A DNA stretch of 58,558 nt from a virus, in the IMG/VR virus record IMGVR_UViG_3300010403_000180, positions 1 through 58,558 of that record; one strand, 5' to 3'. Below the pieces are notes generated by a model. It was not told where the DNA came from, made no database searches, and worked only from the letters and a program-made list of their open reading frames with translations. The position numbers and the translations under genes were made by a program. This document shows positions 40,257 to 46,112 of the stretch, piece by piece; positions within the stretch are counted from its first letter, which is position 1, and each line of letters opens with the position of its first letter.

Positions 40257-41239
40257 AGTAGTCTTTTTATTATTTCACTTATTACATTGACCGTAACAGC
40301 ATTTCCCAAACATTTATAGCGTTGGGTTTCGCTGATTCCCGAAGTCCAGTCATCTGGGAATCCTTGTAAACGTTCACACTCTTTTGGCGTTAATCTTCTG
40401 ATTCCAAATCCCTGCATTACCCCTCCCGTATTTAATCCATCAACAGTAAAACTATAATCTCCTTGATAATTTCTCTGGTTCCTGTTTAAAAATTTAAGTG
40501 GCACTGCTATCACTGGCTGACCACTTCCGTCTTCTCTCGCCCGTGCGGGTAACGTTGGTGCGTTTCCGCTTTTTACTTCTCTGAATCCTTGTCCGTCTTT
40601 GTGGGTTCTAAGGGTGCCGATGTGCGTCCTTTGGCCGTGGTTGTCAATACCTTTGTAATAGTTGCAGTCAATCGTGTTACTGATATTTTTTTGGTTATCT
40701 TCTTCATGGTCTCCGCTGAAAGGAAATATTTGTCGTCTGGGTTTTCCTCTAAGATATCCGACAATAAACACTCTTTCCCGATTCTGCGGGACTCCGAAAT
40801 TCTTGCTGTTAAGCACACTCCATTCACAATCATACCCCAGTTCATCAAGGGTGCTGACGATTGTCGCAAAGGTATTACCTTTGTCGTGGTTAAGGAGTCC
40901 TTTAACGTTTTCAAGAAGTAGATACGAAGGTCTTTTCCTTTCAATGATTCTTGCGATGTCAAAAAATAAAGTGCCTCGTGTATCTTTGAATCCTCCCCGC
41001 TTTCCAGCAACGCTGAAACTTTGGCAAGGAAATCCGCCCACGAGAAGGTCAAAGTTTGGGAGTTCGTCGGGAATAATTGTGGTTGCATCTCCATAGTTTT
41101 TGTAGTGGGGAAAGTGTTTCTCAAAGATTTGAATGGCGTACTTATCTACCTCTGAATATCCAATGCACGTTCCCCTGTCGCCAATACCCAGTTCAAACCC
41201 GCCAATCCCCGTGAACATGCTGAAATATTTAACTTCCAT
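40247..41239 (-). CDS. DNA (cytosine-5) methyltransferase
   Basis: 330 residues from ATG 41239. SMFTGIGGFELGIGDRGTCI is motif I, 'LVGGFPCQSFSVAGKRGGFK' motif IV with catalytic Cys, 'LLENVKGLLNHDKG' motif VI, 'NFGVPQNRERVFIVGYLRGK' motif VIII, and 'RYKCLGNAVTVNV' motifs IX-X. The target region (about 160-270) is not identifiable. Without a restriction enzyme gene nearby it is probably an orphan methyltransferase that protects phage DNA. Confidence 0.95.
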   Translation of the reverse strand: MEVKYFSMFTGIGGFELGIGDRGTCIGYSEVDKYAIQIFEKHFPHYKNYGDATTIIPDELPNFDLLVGGFPCQSFSVAGKRGGFKDTRGTLFFDIARIIERKRPSYLLLENVKGLLNHDKGNTFATIVSTLDELGYDCEWSVLNSKNFGVPQNRERVFIVGYLRGKPRRQIFPFSGDHEEDNQKNISNTIDCNYYKGIDNHGQRTHIGTLRTHKDGQGFREVKSGNAPTLPARAREDGSGQPVIAVPLKFLNRNQRNYQGDYSFTVDGLNTGGVMQGFGIRRLTPKECERLQGFPDDWTSGISETQRYKCLGNAVTVNVISEIIKRLLWK

Positions 41240-41657
41240 CACCAAGTAAAAATTTATTGTCTAGCATTTTGTCGTAAATCGTTTGACCTTTTGAATCGGT
41301 GGCAAAGGGAAGAAACACCTGCGGAAGTTCTACAATAGTGGTTTCATAGAGTGCCATCTGTGCTAAAACCCAGTCCCGAATGTTTCTCCATGCTACCCTA
41401 TAAACATAATCTTCCTCGTCCCACCTTCTTACTTCCTGCTTTTTTAACACCTCTTGGAAGTTACGCCAGTTCACTGGCAATGAGAATGAAACCAACCTTT
41501 CGTTGACCTGTAATCTGAATGCCAAAGCTTGAATCCTACCTGTGCCTTTCTCGTACTGATACATCACTCCAACGGCACCGTTTTTAACAAGGGCATTTTG
41601 AATTTCTTCTATGCTTCGGCTGGCTGGCACTACGGTTGTATAGTTTTTAATTGGCAT
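41229..41657 (-). CDS. Conserved phage protein, unknown
   Basis: 142 residues. PIKNYTTVVPASRSIEEIQN is a start seen in many phages, followed by GRIQALAFRLQVNERLVSFS and then 'RVAWRNIRDWVLAQMALYET' and LPQVFLPFATDSKGQTIYD. Recurrent in early regions; no function known. Overlaps both neighbours. Confidence 0.85.
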   Translation of the reverse strand: MPIKNYTTVVPASRSIEEIQNALVKNGAVGVMYQYEKGTGRIQALAFRLQVNERLVSFSLPVNWRNFQEVLKKQEVRRWDEEDYVYRVAWRNIRDWVLAQMALYETTIVELPQVFLPFATDSKGQTIYDKMLDNKFLLGDGS

Positions 41658-41985
41658 TTCTTTTTAGTCTTTTACCCTTCGCACATTTGCAATACACTTT
41701 AATCACTTCGGCTCCGCTAAACTTTATCTTTTTCAATGCACCCCAGTCGGTGTAGCCTTCGGTGCCGCCAATCATTTTAGTGAAATAACCTTTATCGTAG
41801 CAATCAAAACACTTGGCGGTTGGGTAGCCATCCGTCCCAAATTTCTTGCCTTGTAACATCATTTCAATGTAGCTCAACATGACCAAGGCTCTGCCACGCT
41901 CTTTGCATTTTCCTTTTGGAAACTGGGCTTCTAAGATATCCACCATGGTCTCCCAGTATTTACTTCTCTTATTATTTTGTTTCAT
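41647..41985 (-). CDS. Cys-containing small protein, unknown
   Basis: About 112 residues from ATG 41985. 'WETMVDILEAQFPKGKCKER' (helix), then KCFDCYDKGYFT and YCKCAKGKRLKR provide a Cys pattern suggesting zinc. Overlaps neighbours by 11 and 14 bases. No family recognised. Confidence 0.72.
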   Translation of the reverse strand: MKQNNKRSKYWETMVDILEAQFPKGKCKERGRALVMLSYIEMMLQGKKFGTDGYPTAKCFDCYDKGYFTKMIGGTEGYTDWGALKKIKFSGAEVIKVYCKCAKGKRLKRNAN

Positions 41986-42253
41986 AGAAACAGTTCCCAC
42001 AAATGGCCCCGAAGATGCTGACAATCAGTTTATTCTGTTTGCAACTCGGGCACTTGTTGAGTTTTAATTTTCCCTTTACGATTCTGCTAGCTCGGCATTT
42101 TCCTCCCTTAAATTCAGCTCCGCACTTTGAGCAAAAATACATGGGCACGCCCAATAGCATTTCTGGTTCCGTTGCTGCACGAGACCTTGCCCCACAGCAT
42201 TTTGAAAATCTTTCTGGGCAGTCTGAACCCAAACATGTTATTTGTGCTTTCAT
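41972..42253 (-). CDS. Multi-zinc-ribbon small protein
   Basis: 93 residues with many Cys pairs: CLGSDCPERFSKCCG, YFCSKCGAEFKGGKC, KCPSCKQNK and CGNCFYE. Probably two or three zinc-binding sites. Eight bases after the 42.26-kb inverted repeat copy. Function unknown. Confidence 0.72.
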   Translation of the reverse strand: MKAQITCLGSDCPERFSKCCGARSRAATEPEMLLGVPMYFCSKCGAEFKGGKCRASRIVKGKLKLNKCPSCKQNKLIVSIFGAICGNCFYETK

Positions 42254-42260
42254 GGTTTTA

Positions 42261-42285
42261 TTGACAAACTATTATAGTATCTGTC
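42261..42285 (+). repeat. 25-bp inverted repeat, left copy
   Basis: TTGACAAACTATTATAGTAT plus CTGTC; matches 24 of 25 bases of the inverted copy at 43033-43057. The pair flanks the ParB-like gene. The core ACTATTATAGT is itself palindromic. Confidence 0.75.
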
Positions 42286-42297
42286 TAGTTAATTATA

Positions 42298-43023
42298 TCA
42301 GAACAGTTTTACTCTGTTCTCTATCGCATTGTGATGGTTGTAAATCTTTTCAAGCTGTCGCATGTATTCTTCCACATACGGCGAGTCTTTTAAGAACTTG
42401 TCCTTAAAGAGAACAAATTTATCAATCATCTGCCCATGATTATACTGCGGGTTAGTCGCAATGCGTTTGAAGGCAAGTGCGAAAACCCTAGTATCTCCAC
42501 GAGCGTAGTACCTTTTAATATCATCTAGTTGTTTGGCAAGTCGGTGAGCCAGTTTTAAGTCTCCCACCACAAACTTTCCTTTTCGGAACGTCGCTGTCGT
42601 GGCACCACTATTATTCATTCTTGAAGTTAGAATCATCAGCAAGACCATGTGGGTAAGGTGGTAAGTGTTCTTGAATTCAAGATAAATCTTGTAGTTTTCA
42701 TTTCCAAGTTCCGCAAAAGACCTTGCATAATCAGAGGGTGCCCAACTCTTGGTTGATGAATTTATTCTTTGAACGTCTTCAAGTTTTAGCCCGTCAACCT
42801 GGTAAAACCAAATTGGCAATCCAAGCTGTTTTAAGGCTGCGAATCTATGTTGCCCGTCAACGATTTCCATTTTGTCGTTTACTGTTATGGGAACAGCCGA
42901 AGCTATATCAGGATGTTCATTAAAGCTGTCGTAAAGTTTTTTTACTTGTGCTTTGTTGATAGTCCTGTTCCCTTCAATCCTTTTGAAAGAGGAATAATCC
43001 TCTGTTTGTTGGATTTTATTCAT
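42298..43023 (-). CDS. ParB-like nuclease/sulfiredoxin-fold protein
   Basis: 241 residues. 'EHPDIASAVPITVNDKMEIV' then DGQHRFAALKQLGLPIWFYQ is the ParB/Srx GQHR motif at ~56-60. The C-terminal two-thirds is helical with 'ATTATFRKGKFVVGDLKLAH' and 'DKFVLFKDKFLKDSPYVEEY'. Such phage ParB-like proteins may act as nucleases, NTP-binding switches or regulators. It is flanked by near-perfect inverted 25-mers, which could be its binding sites. Confidence 0.82.
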   Translation of the reverse strand: MNKIQQTEDYSSFKRIEGNRTINKAQVKKLYDSFNEHPDIASAVPITVNDKMEIVDGQHRFAALKQLGLPIWFYQVDGLKLEDVQRINSSTKSWAPSDYARSFAELGNENYKIYLEFKNTYHLTHMVLLMILTSRMNNSGATTATFRKGKFVVGDLKLAHRLAKQLDDIKRYYARGDTRVFALAFKRIATNPQYNHGQMIDKFVLFKDKFLKDSPYVEEYMRQLEKIYNHHNAIENRVKLF

Positions 43024-43032
43024 AGTTTGAAC

Positions 43033-43057
43033 GACAGATACTATAATAGGTTGTCAA
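43033..43057 (-). repeat. 25-bp inverted repeat, right copy
   Basis: Minus strand TTGACAACCTATTATAGTAT plus CTGTC, ten bases upstream of ATG 43023; one mismatch with the copy at 42261-42285. Candidate operator or end of a mobile cassette. Confidence 0.75.
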
Positions 43058-43062
43058 TGAGC

Positions 43063-43224
43063 TTAATTCCCGTATTCTTCAATGACTGCATCAATCAAAT
43101 CGTCCAATGCTTGTTTATAGGTGTGGTGCTTTTCTTTGCTAATCTGCTCCATCTTGTACTTAGTGTTGTTCAGTTCTTTTAAATTCTTTGCCACGTCCCT
43201 TAATTGTTTTCCTGTAATTTTCAT
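43063..43224 (-). CDS. Small helical protein, unknown
   Basis: 53 residues from ATG 43224 (MKITGKQLRDVAKNLKELNN). Helical and charged, with QALDDLIDAVIEEYGN at the end. Four bases after the Tad2-like gene. No family recognised. Confidence 0.6.
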   Translation of the reverse strand: MKITGKQLRDVAKNLKELNNTKYKMEQISKEKHHTYKQALDDLIDAVIEEYGN

Positions 43225-43228
43225 AGGT

Positions 43229-43489
43229 TTATAGAATTACCCAATCGGTTCCCGTGAGGTCGCCCTCACTGATAATCCAATCGTGGTAATTCCCCGTTGG
43301 TTTGTGTAGTTTTACTATGCCATCTTTTAGCTCCCCGTAGAATCCCTTGTCCTTCCATTCAAGCTTGTGAATCTTTTTTCCGCCCATGAGCTCTTTGAAT
43401 GCTGTTAAGAAATCCAATCCTTCTGGCTTCTCCTTAGTTTCTTTTTTTGGTGGCAATGGTGATGCGTTTTTTTCTTCTTTATTTTCCAT
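43229..43489 (-). CDS. Tad2-like (DUF2829-like) protein, candidate anti-Thoeris factor
   Basis: 86 residues. After a polar start (ENKEEKNASPLPPKKETKEK), 'FLTAFKELMGGKKIHKLEWK' resembles the 'F.eAl..L..GkkV.R..W' of DUF2829. The end WIISEGDLTGTDWVIL matches 'W..s..Dl.a.DW.v'. Tad2 is such a protein that sequesters the Thoeris cyclic signal. The middle part is short and lacks a confident catalytic site. Match is by eye only. Confidence 0.6.
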   Translation of the reverse strand: MENKEEKNASPLPPKKETKEKPEGLDFLTAFKELMGGKKIHKLEWKDKGFYGELKDGIVKLHKPTGNYHDWIISEGDLTGTDWVIL

Positions 43490-43513
43490 GTTTTTAAATT
43501 TTAATTATATTTT

Positions 43514-43638
43514 ACCTTTCTTCTGGTGATGAAATTCATCAACAAGAGAAAGGTGGGATACTGACTGGTGTCGGGTGGCAACCAGATTGTCGTACGGGTC
43601 AACCCAGTTATTCTCCACCCCACATCAATCAGTATCCC
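43514..43638 (-). promoter_or_regulatory. Tandem long hairpins upstream of the Tad2-like gene
   Basis: Hairpin 1 (43555-43638): outer arms GGGATACTGA and TCAGTATCCC are perfect and extend to ~24 bp with GGGTGG/CCACCC. Hairpin 2 (43514-43554): ACCTTTCT/AGAAAGGT outside TGATGA-AAT-TCATCA. The structure fills the 163-base gap between genes 43653-43829 and 43229-43489. Possible structured leader, not matched to a known class by eye. Confidence 0.65.
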
Positions 43639-43652
43639 TTAACTTGAAAGAA

Positions 43653-43829
43653 CTATGCACGCACATACTGAATATGATTGTGCCTTTTAAGATATTTGTA
43701 GCAATGCTTGTGAAACTTCACATTGCGAAATATTCCGCCAACCAGCTCCTTGAAATCTACGATTCTGCCTTTGTGGATGGGGGCTGAACATCTTCGGCAG
43801 TTGTAATAAGTCCCAATTTTGTAATTCAT
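43653..43829 (-). CDS. Small Cys/His-rich protein
   Basis: 58 residues from ATG 43829. CRRC at ~11-14 and 'NVKFHKHCYKYLKRHNHIQY' suggest zinc and nucleic acid binding. First gene after the 43.9-kb promoter, with a ~45-base leader. No family recognised. Confidence 0.68.
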   Translation of the reverse strand: MNYKIGTYYNCRRCSAPIHKGRIVDFKELVGGIFRNVKFHKHCYKYLKRHNHIQYVRA

Positions 43830-43874
43830 GTTTACCGTCTTTTAATTCTATTTACCTACGACCTTTACATATTA

Positions 43875-43903
43875 AGTATATTCCCATCAAGAATCATTGT
43901 CAA
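43875..43903 (-). promoter_or_regulatory. Sigma70-like promoter
   Basis: Minus strand TTGACA (43903-43898), 17-base spacer, TATACT (43880-43875). Shares AGGGGGTTGACAATG upstream and TAAAGGTCG downstream with the 40-kb promoter. Starts the operon 43.8-40.05 kb. Confidence 0.8.
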
Positions 43904-43922
43904 CCCCCTACCAATCCCCAAC

Positions 43923-43931
43923 TGTGGATAA
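43923..43931 (-). promoter_or_regulatory. DnaA box
   Basis: Exact TTATCCACA on the minus strand, between the terminator at 43946 and the promoter at 43875-43903. Confidence 0.6.
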
Positions 43932-43945
43932 CTTTTTGTACCTAA

Positions 43946-43968
43946 AAAGAGCCTTAGACGGGCTCTTT
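43946..43968 (-). terminator. Intrinsic terminator
   Basis: Minus strand AAAGAGCC-CGTCTAA-GGCTCTTT followed by TT, i.e. an 8-bp stem with T5. The loop includes the stop codon of gene 43954-44256. Confidence 0.82.
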
Positions 43969-44256
43969 AATAAGTTCAAGATACTTTTTAAAGCATGTCT
44001 CTATTGACCATTCCAATCCTCGGTCATTGCAATAATCGGCTACTCGCTGTAAAAATTCCTTTGCCTTTTCAAATTCGTCATTGAATAATTCTAAGAGTTG
44101 CTTGGCTGGCTTGACGTGCCGCCCATAAGAAATTTGATTCTCAATATAGAATTCCTTTGGCATGTCCGCCCATTCTTTTAATTCAAAAAAGAAATCTACA
44201 ATTTTCTCAAAATCTTTTTTTACTTTTATTGGTTTTGGAAACAAACTCAAATTCAT
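43954..44256 (-). CDS. Unknown helical protein
   Basis: 100 residues. 'FPKPIKVKKDFEKIVDFFFE' and 'LKEWADMPKEFYIENQISYG', then helices and DRGLEWSIETCFKKYLELIK. The ending resembles helical domains seen in phage replication initiators, but no HTH is clear. Its stop is inside the terminator at 43946-43968. Transcribed from the 44.6-kb promoter with a ~300-base leader. Confidence 0.72.
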   Translation of the reverse strand: MNLSLFPKPIKVKKDFEKIVDFFFELKEWADMPKEFYIENQISYGRHVKPAKQLLELFNDEFEKAKEFLQRVADYCNDRGLEWSIETCFKKYLELIKEPV

Positions 44257-44351
44257 TTTTTAAAATTTTATATTGTATTTATTATTTTTTATCACCAGAG
44301 AGAGATATACGCCCCCCTACCCCCCAAAGAATTTTTGAAGTTTGCAATCGT

Positions 44352-44561
44352 ATGATTTTTCATCACCGTCGCTTCGGCTGGACTAATGGTGCCAGCAACC
44401 AACGTCTTGCCTATTATTTAGTGTCGCTTGGCAAATTACCCCCTAGTTGCGACAAACAAAAAACCACCACCCGAAGGCTATGGTTTCCTGTGTATGATTT
44501 GGCTTCTAAACCAAGAAGAATCTACGGCTGCAAAATCGGCAATAAATTTTTCTTGAATTAG
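44352..44561 (+). CDS. Candidate plus-strand small basic protein
   Basis: 69 residues from ATG 44352 to TAG 44561 (MIFHHRRFGWTNGASNQRLA, later RRLWFPVYDLASKPRRIYGC). Basic and protein-like. It fills an otherwise empty ~370-base gap and is the only credible plus-strand coding frame. No clear ribosome-binding site or promoter was seen. May be a regulator or an antisense artefact. Confidence 0.4.
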   Translation: MIFHHRRFGWTNGASNQRLAYYLVSLGKLPPSCDKQKTTTRRLWFPVYDLASKPRRIYGCKIGNKFFLN

Positions 44562-44579
44562 AAGTTTCATACAACACTG

Positions 44580-44608
44580 ATAATAATTCAATCAAGAAAG
44601 TGTTGCAA
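44580..44608 (-). promoter_or_regulatory. Promoter with flanking inverted repeat
   Basis: Minus strand TTGCAA (44608-44603), 17-base spacer, TATTAT (44585-44580). CAACACT (44572-44578) and AGTGTTG (44599-44605) make a 7-bp inverted repeat around it, an operator-like arrangement. Confidence 0.55.
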
Positions 44609-44618
44609 GTACCTCACC

Positions 44619-44627
44619 TGTGGATAA
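44619..44627 (-). promoter_or_regulatory. DnaA box
   Basis: Exact TTATCCACA on the minus strand, ten bases upstream of the 44.6-kb promoter -35. Confidence 0.6.
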
Positions 44628-44629
44628 CT

Positions 44630-44827
44630 TTATTTTGAAATCTTCGTAACCTTGTAGCTGGCAATAAAGACTGCTGGGTTGCAAACCAATTCGCCTTCGG
44701 GCGTGGTCAAAATGTAGTCGCCAACTTTTGCATCCACGTTTCCGTCAACGGTCTTAATGATTTCTTGAATCTCCGAAACCCTAAACGTAATCTCAACTGG
44801 CTTTAAAATGGCTTTGCCTGTAATCAT
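44630..44827 (-). CDS. Unknown small protein
   Basis: 65 residues, beta-rich (ILKPVEITFRVSEIQEIIKT, then DAKVGDYILTTPEGELVCNP). The 'VGDYI.T..GE..V' pattern occurs in small phage proteins (PGDYIVT-like). It lies next to the plus-strand promoter and ncRNA. No known function. Confidence 0.72.
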   Translation of the reverse strand: MITGKAILKPVEITFRVSEIQEIIKTVDGNVDAKVGDYILTTPEGELVCNPAVFIASYKVTKISK

Positions 44828-44844
44828 ATTTGTGCTTATTTTAA

Positions 44845-44874
44845 TTGACTTTTAATGTGTATATGTGTTATAGT
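44845..44874 (+). promoter_or_regulatory. Plus-strand promoter for small RNA
   Basis: TTGACT (44845-44850), 18-base spacer, TATAGT (44869-44874). Start expected near 44881. It is the only clear plus-strand promoter found. Confidence 0.65.
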
Positions 44875-44880
44875 GTAATA

Positions 44881-44974
44881 ATTAAGGCGAAAGTTCGTCT
44901 TAATAATAATCCAAAGATATCTTAAAAACCTGAATTGTTTTTGCGGAGGCACACCCTAAGACCTCCGCTTTTTA
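44881..44974 (+). ncRNA. Candidate ~94-nt small RNA with intrinsic terminator
   Basis: A hairpin TTAAGGCGAA-AG-TTCGTCTTAA (44882-44903, one G-U pair) is followed by an A/T-rich linker. The terminator stem GCGGAGG/CCTCCGC (44943-44949 and 44962-44968) is followed by TTTTTA, correct only for plus-strand RNA. No ATG in the RNA. Antisense to the last codons of the lysozyme gene. Function unknown; could regulate lysis or bind a host factor. Confidence 0.65.
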
Positions 44975-45471
44975 TTGCTCAAAAATCCTTTATAGAGTCC
45001 TCGGTATTTCTCACACTTCCAGTCTCCGTATAAGTCACAATACTTATCCCAGTGGTATTCTTTTCCTTCCGACCACATCCTGCCCATGCAATCCAATGCT
45101 TTGTATGGGTTTTTTCTGTCGTCCACTTTACTGCATTCGGCTAGCCAGGTGCTTAAAATAAACTGCGAAATTCCAACGCTGTTACCATTGTCTGCGTTGG
45201 GGTCGTAGGTTGATTCACCTAGCACGGTTCCATGGAATTTCTGGTAGTCCAATCCATATTTAACAACAACCTTACCAAGATATTCGTTTAAATCATTCAC
45301 AGAGGCTTTAATCAGTGGGCTGGGACGTTTTTGTGGTTTGGCTGGAATCTGCTTAGTATCTGTTAAGACGTTGTTTTTTTGCTGGGTCTTTTCGCTCTCA
45401 TTCTTGACCAAAGTGCTTTCTAGGTTAATCAAACTTTCACATCTGAATGGGTATAATACGCCTATGAGCAA
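44956..45471 (-). CDS. Lysozyme/lytic transglycosylase-like endolysin
   Basis: 171 residues as an open frame from TTG 45471. The domain with GTVLGESTYDPNADNGNSVG (Glu ~86) and ISQFILSTW fits the SLT/goose-lysozyme-like family. Then 'NPYKALDCMGRMWSEGKEYH' and KCEKYRGLYKGFL, with several Cys. A Pro/Lys linker (KQIPAKPQKRPSPLIKASV) precedes it. Upstream in the same frame lie IKKIAGVLAISALLIGVLY, a signal-like helix, joined to ATG 45515 only by a one-base shift at A7 (45498-45504). So the true start is probably 45515 with a frame break. The 3' end overlaps the plus-strand terminator. Confidence 0.8.
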   Translation of the reverse strand: MLIGVLYPFRCESLINLESTLVKNESEKTQQKNNVLTDTKQIPAKPQKRPSPLIKASVNDLNEYLGKVVVKYGLDYQKFHGTVLGESTYDPNADNGNSVGISQFILSTWLAECSKVDDRKNPYKALDCMGRMWSEGKEYHWDKYCDLYGDWKCEKYRGLYKGFLSNKKRRS

Positions 45472-45529
45472 TGCCGAGATTGCGAGAACCCCTGCTATTT
45501 TTTTGATGTCTTCATAGTGAAGCCAGCGA

Positions 45530-45580
45530 AATGTTCCTTGGGGGAAGGAACAATTCGCCAGTTCCGCTAGGAACTGACTG
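45530..45580 (-). promoter_or_regulatory. Two leader hairpins upstream of endolysin gene
   Basis: GTTCCTT/AAGGAAC (45533-45539, 45545-45551) and CAGTTCC-GCTA-GGAACTG (45559-45576). They lie between the promoter at 45597-45625 and ATG 45515. Possibly control lysis timing. Confidence 0.55.
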
Positions 45581-45596
45581 GTAATACGTCAATATA

Positions 45597-45625
45597 ATTA
45601 TACCCTATCCCTTTTTTCCCATCAA
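45597..45625 (-). promoter_or_regulatory. Promoter for endolysin gene
   Basis: Minus strand TTGATG (45625-45620), 17-base spacer, TATAAT (45602-45597). It overlaps the 3' end of the holin gene. Confidence 0.65.
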
Positions 45626-45898
45626 TGCCTGCTGAACAATGGCTTTGTAGAACACGTCGTACAAAGTGATAGCACCCGCAAAGATTATTCCAGCATTTTC
45701 TACGAAGTTTGCTGGTAAAAATTGCATGTACCACATTGCAACTGCGATAACTGCTGAAACAATCAACAATGCCAACTGCGTAACCAGCGAACCGTATCGT
45801 GTTTCAACGTCTGCCCATAGTTTCTTGGCTAACTGGATAATCAAGGTCGCTGCCAAGGAACCTCCGCCTAAAAATGTCAATAATGTTATGGTATCCAT
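45605..45898 (-). CDS. Holin-like membrane protein
   Basis: 97 residues with hydrophobic helices: LLTFLGGGSLAATLIIQLAK, ALLIVSAVIAVAMWYMQFLP and VENAGIIFAGAITLYDVFYK. Two or three TM segments, short charged C-terminus (ALMGKKG). It lies just before the lysozyme gene. Presumed to release or activate the endolysin. Confidence 0.82.
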   Translation of the reverse strand: MDTITLLTFLGGGSLAATLIIQLAKKLWADVETRYGSLVTQLALLIVSAVIAVAMWYMQFLPANFVENAGIIFAGAITLYDVFYKAIVQQALMGKKG

Positions 45899-45938
45899 AT
45901 TTTTAACGTTACTAATATTATCTTTCTACTACGACCTT

Positions 45939-46106
45939 TTAGAACCCATCTACCCTACCAAGCCGAAGCACCCAAAAGATTGCAAGAATGATTATGATAA
46001 TTTTTGCAATGAACTGCACATGATACTCGGCAGGTAGTAATGGGATTAAGAAAAAGTAGGCGATGATAAGAGCAAGAACTCCAATAACAATTTGTTTTGT
46101 GTTCAT
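45939..46106 (-). CDS. Small two-helix membrane protein
   Basis: 55 residues from ATG 46106. IVIGVLALIIAYFFLIPLLP and FIAKIIIIILAIFWVLRLG are two TM segments joined by a short polar loop. Placed between the protease gene and the holin. May be a second holin or antiholin. Confidence 0.68.
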   Translation of the reverse strand: MNTKQIVIGVLALIIAYFFLIPLLPAEYHVQFIAKIIIIILAIFWVLRLGRVDGF

Positions 46107-46112
46107 AGATTT

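Noticed and set aside
40573-41124. 183-residue frame inside the cytosine methyltransferase gene
   Set aside because: Runs in another frame of a gene with all conserved motifs.
42298-43023. ParB of a partition system
   Set aside because: No ParA gene or centromere-like repeats nearby; the fold is shared by many nuclease- and regulator-like phage proteins.
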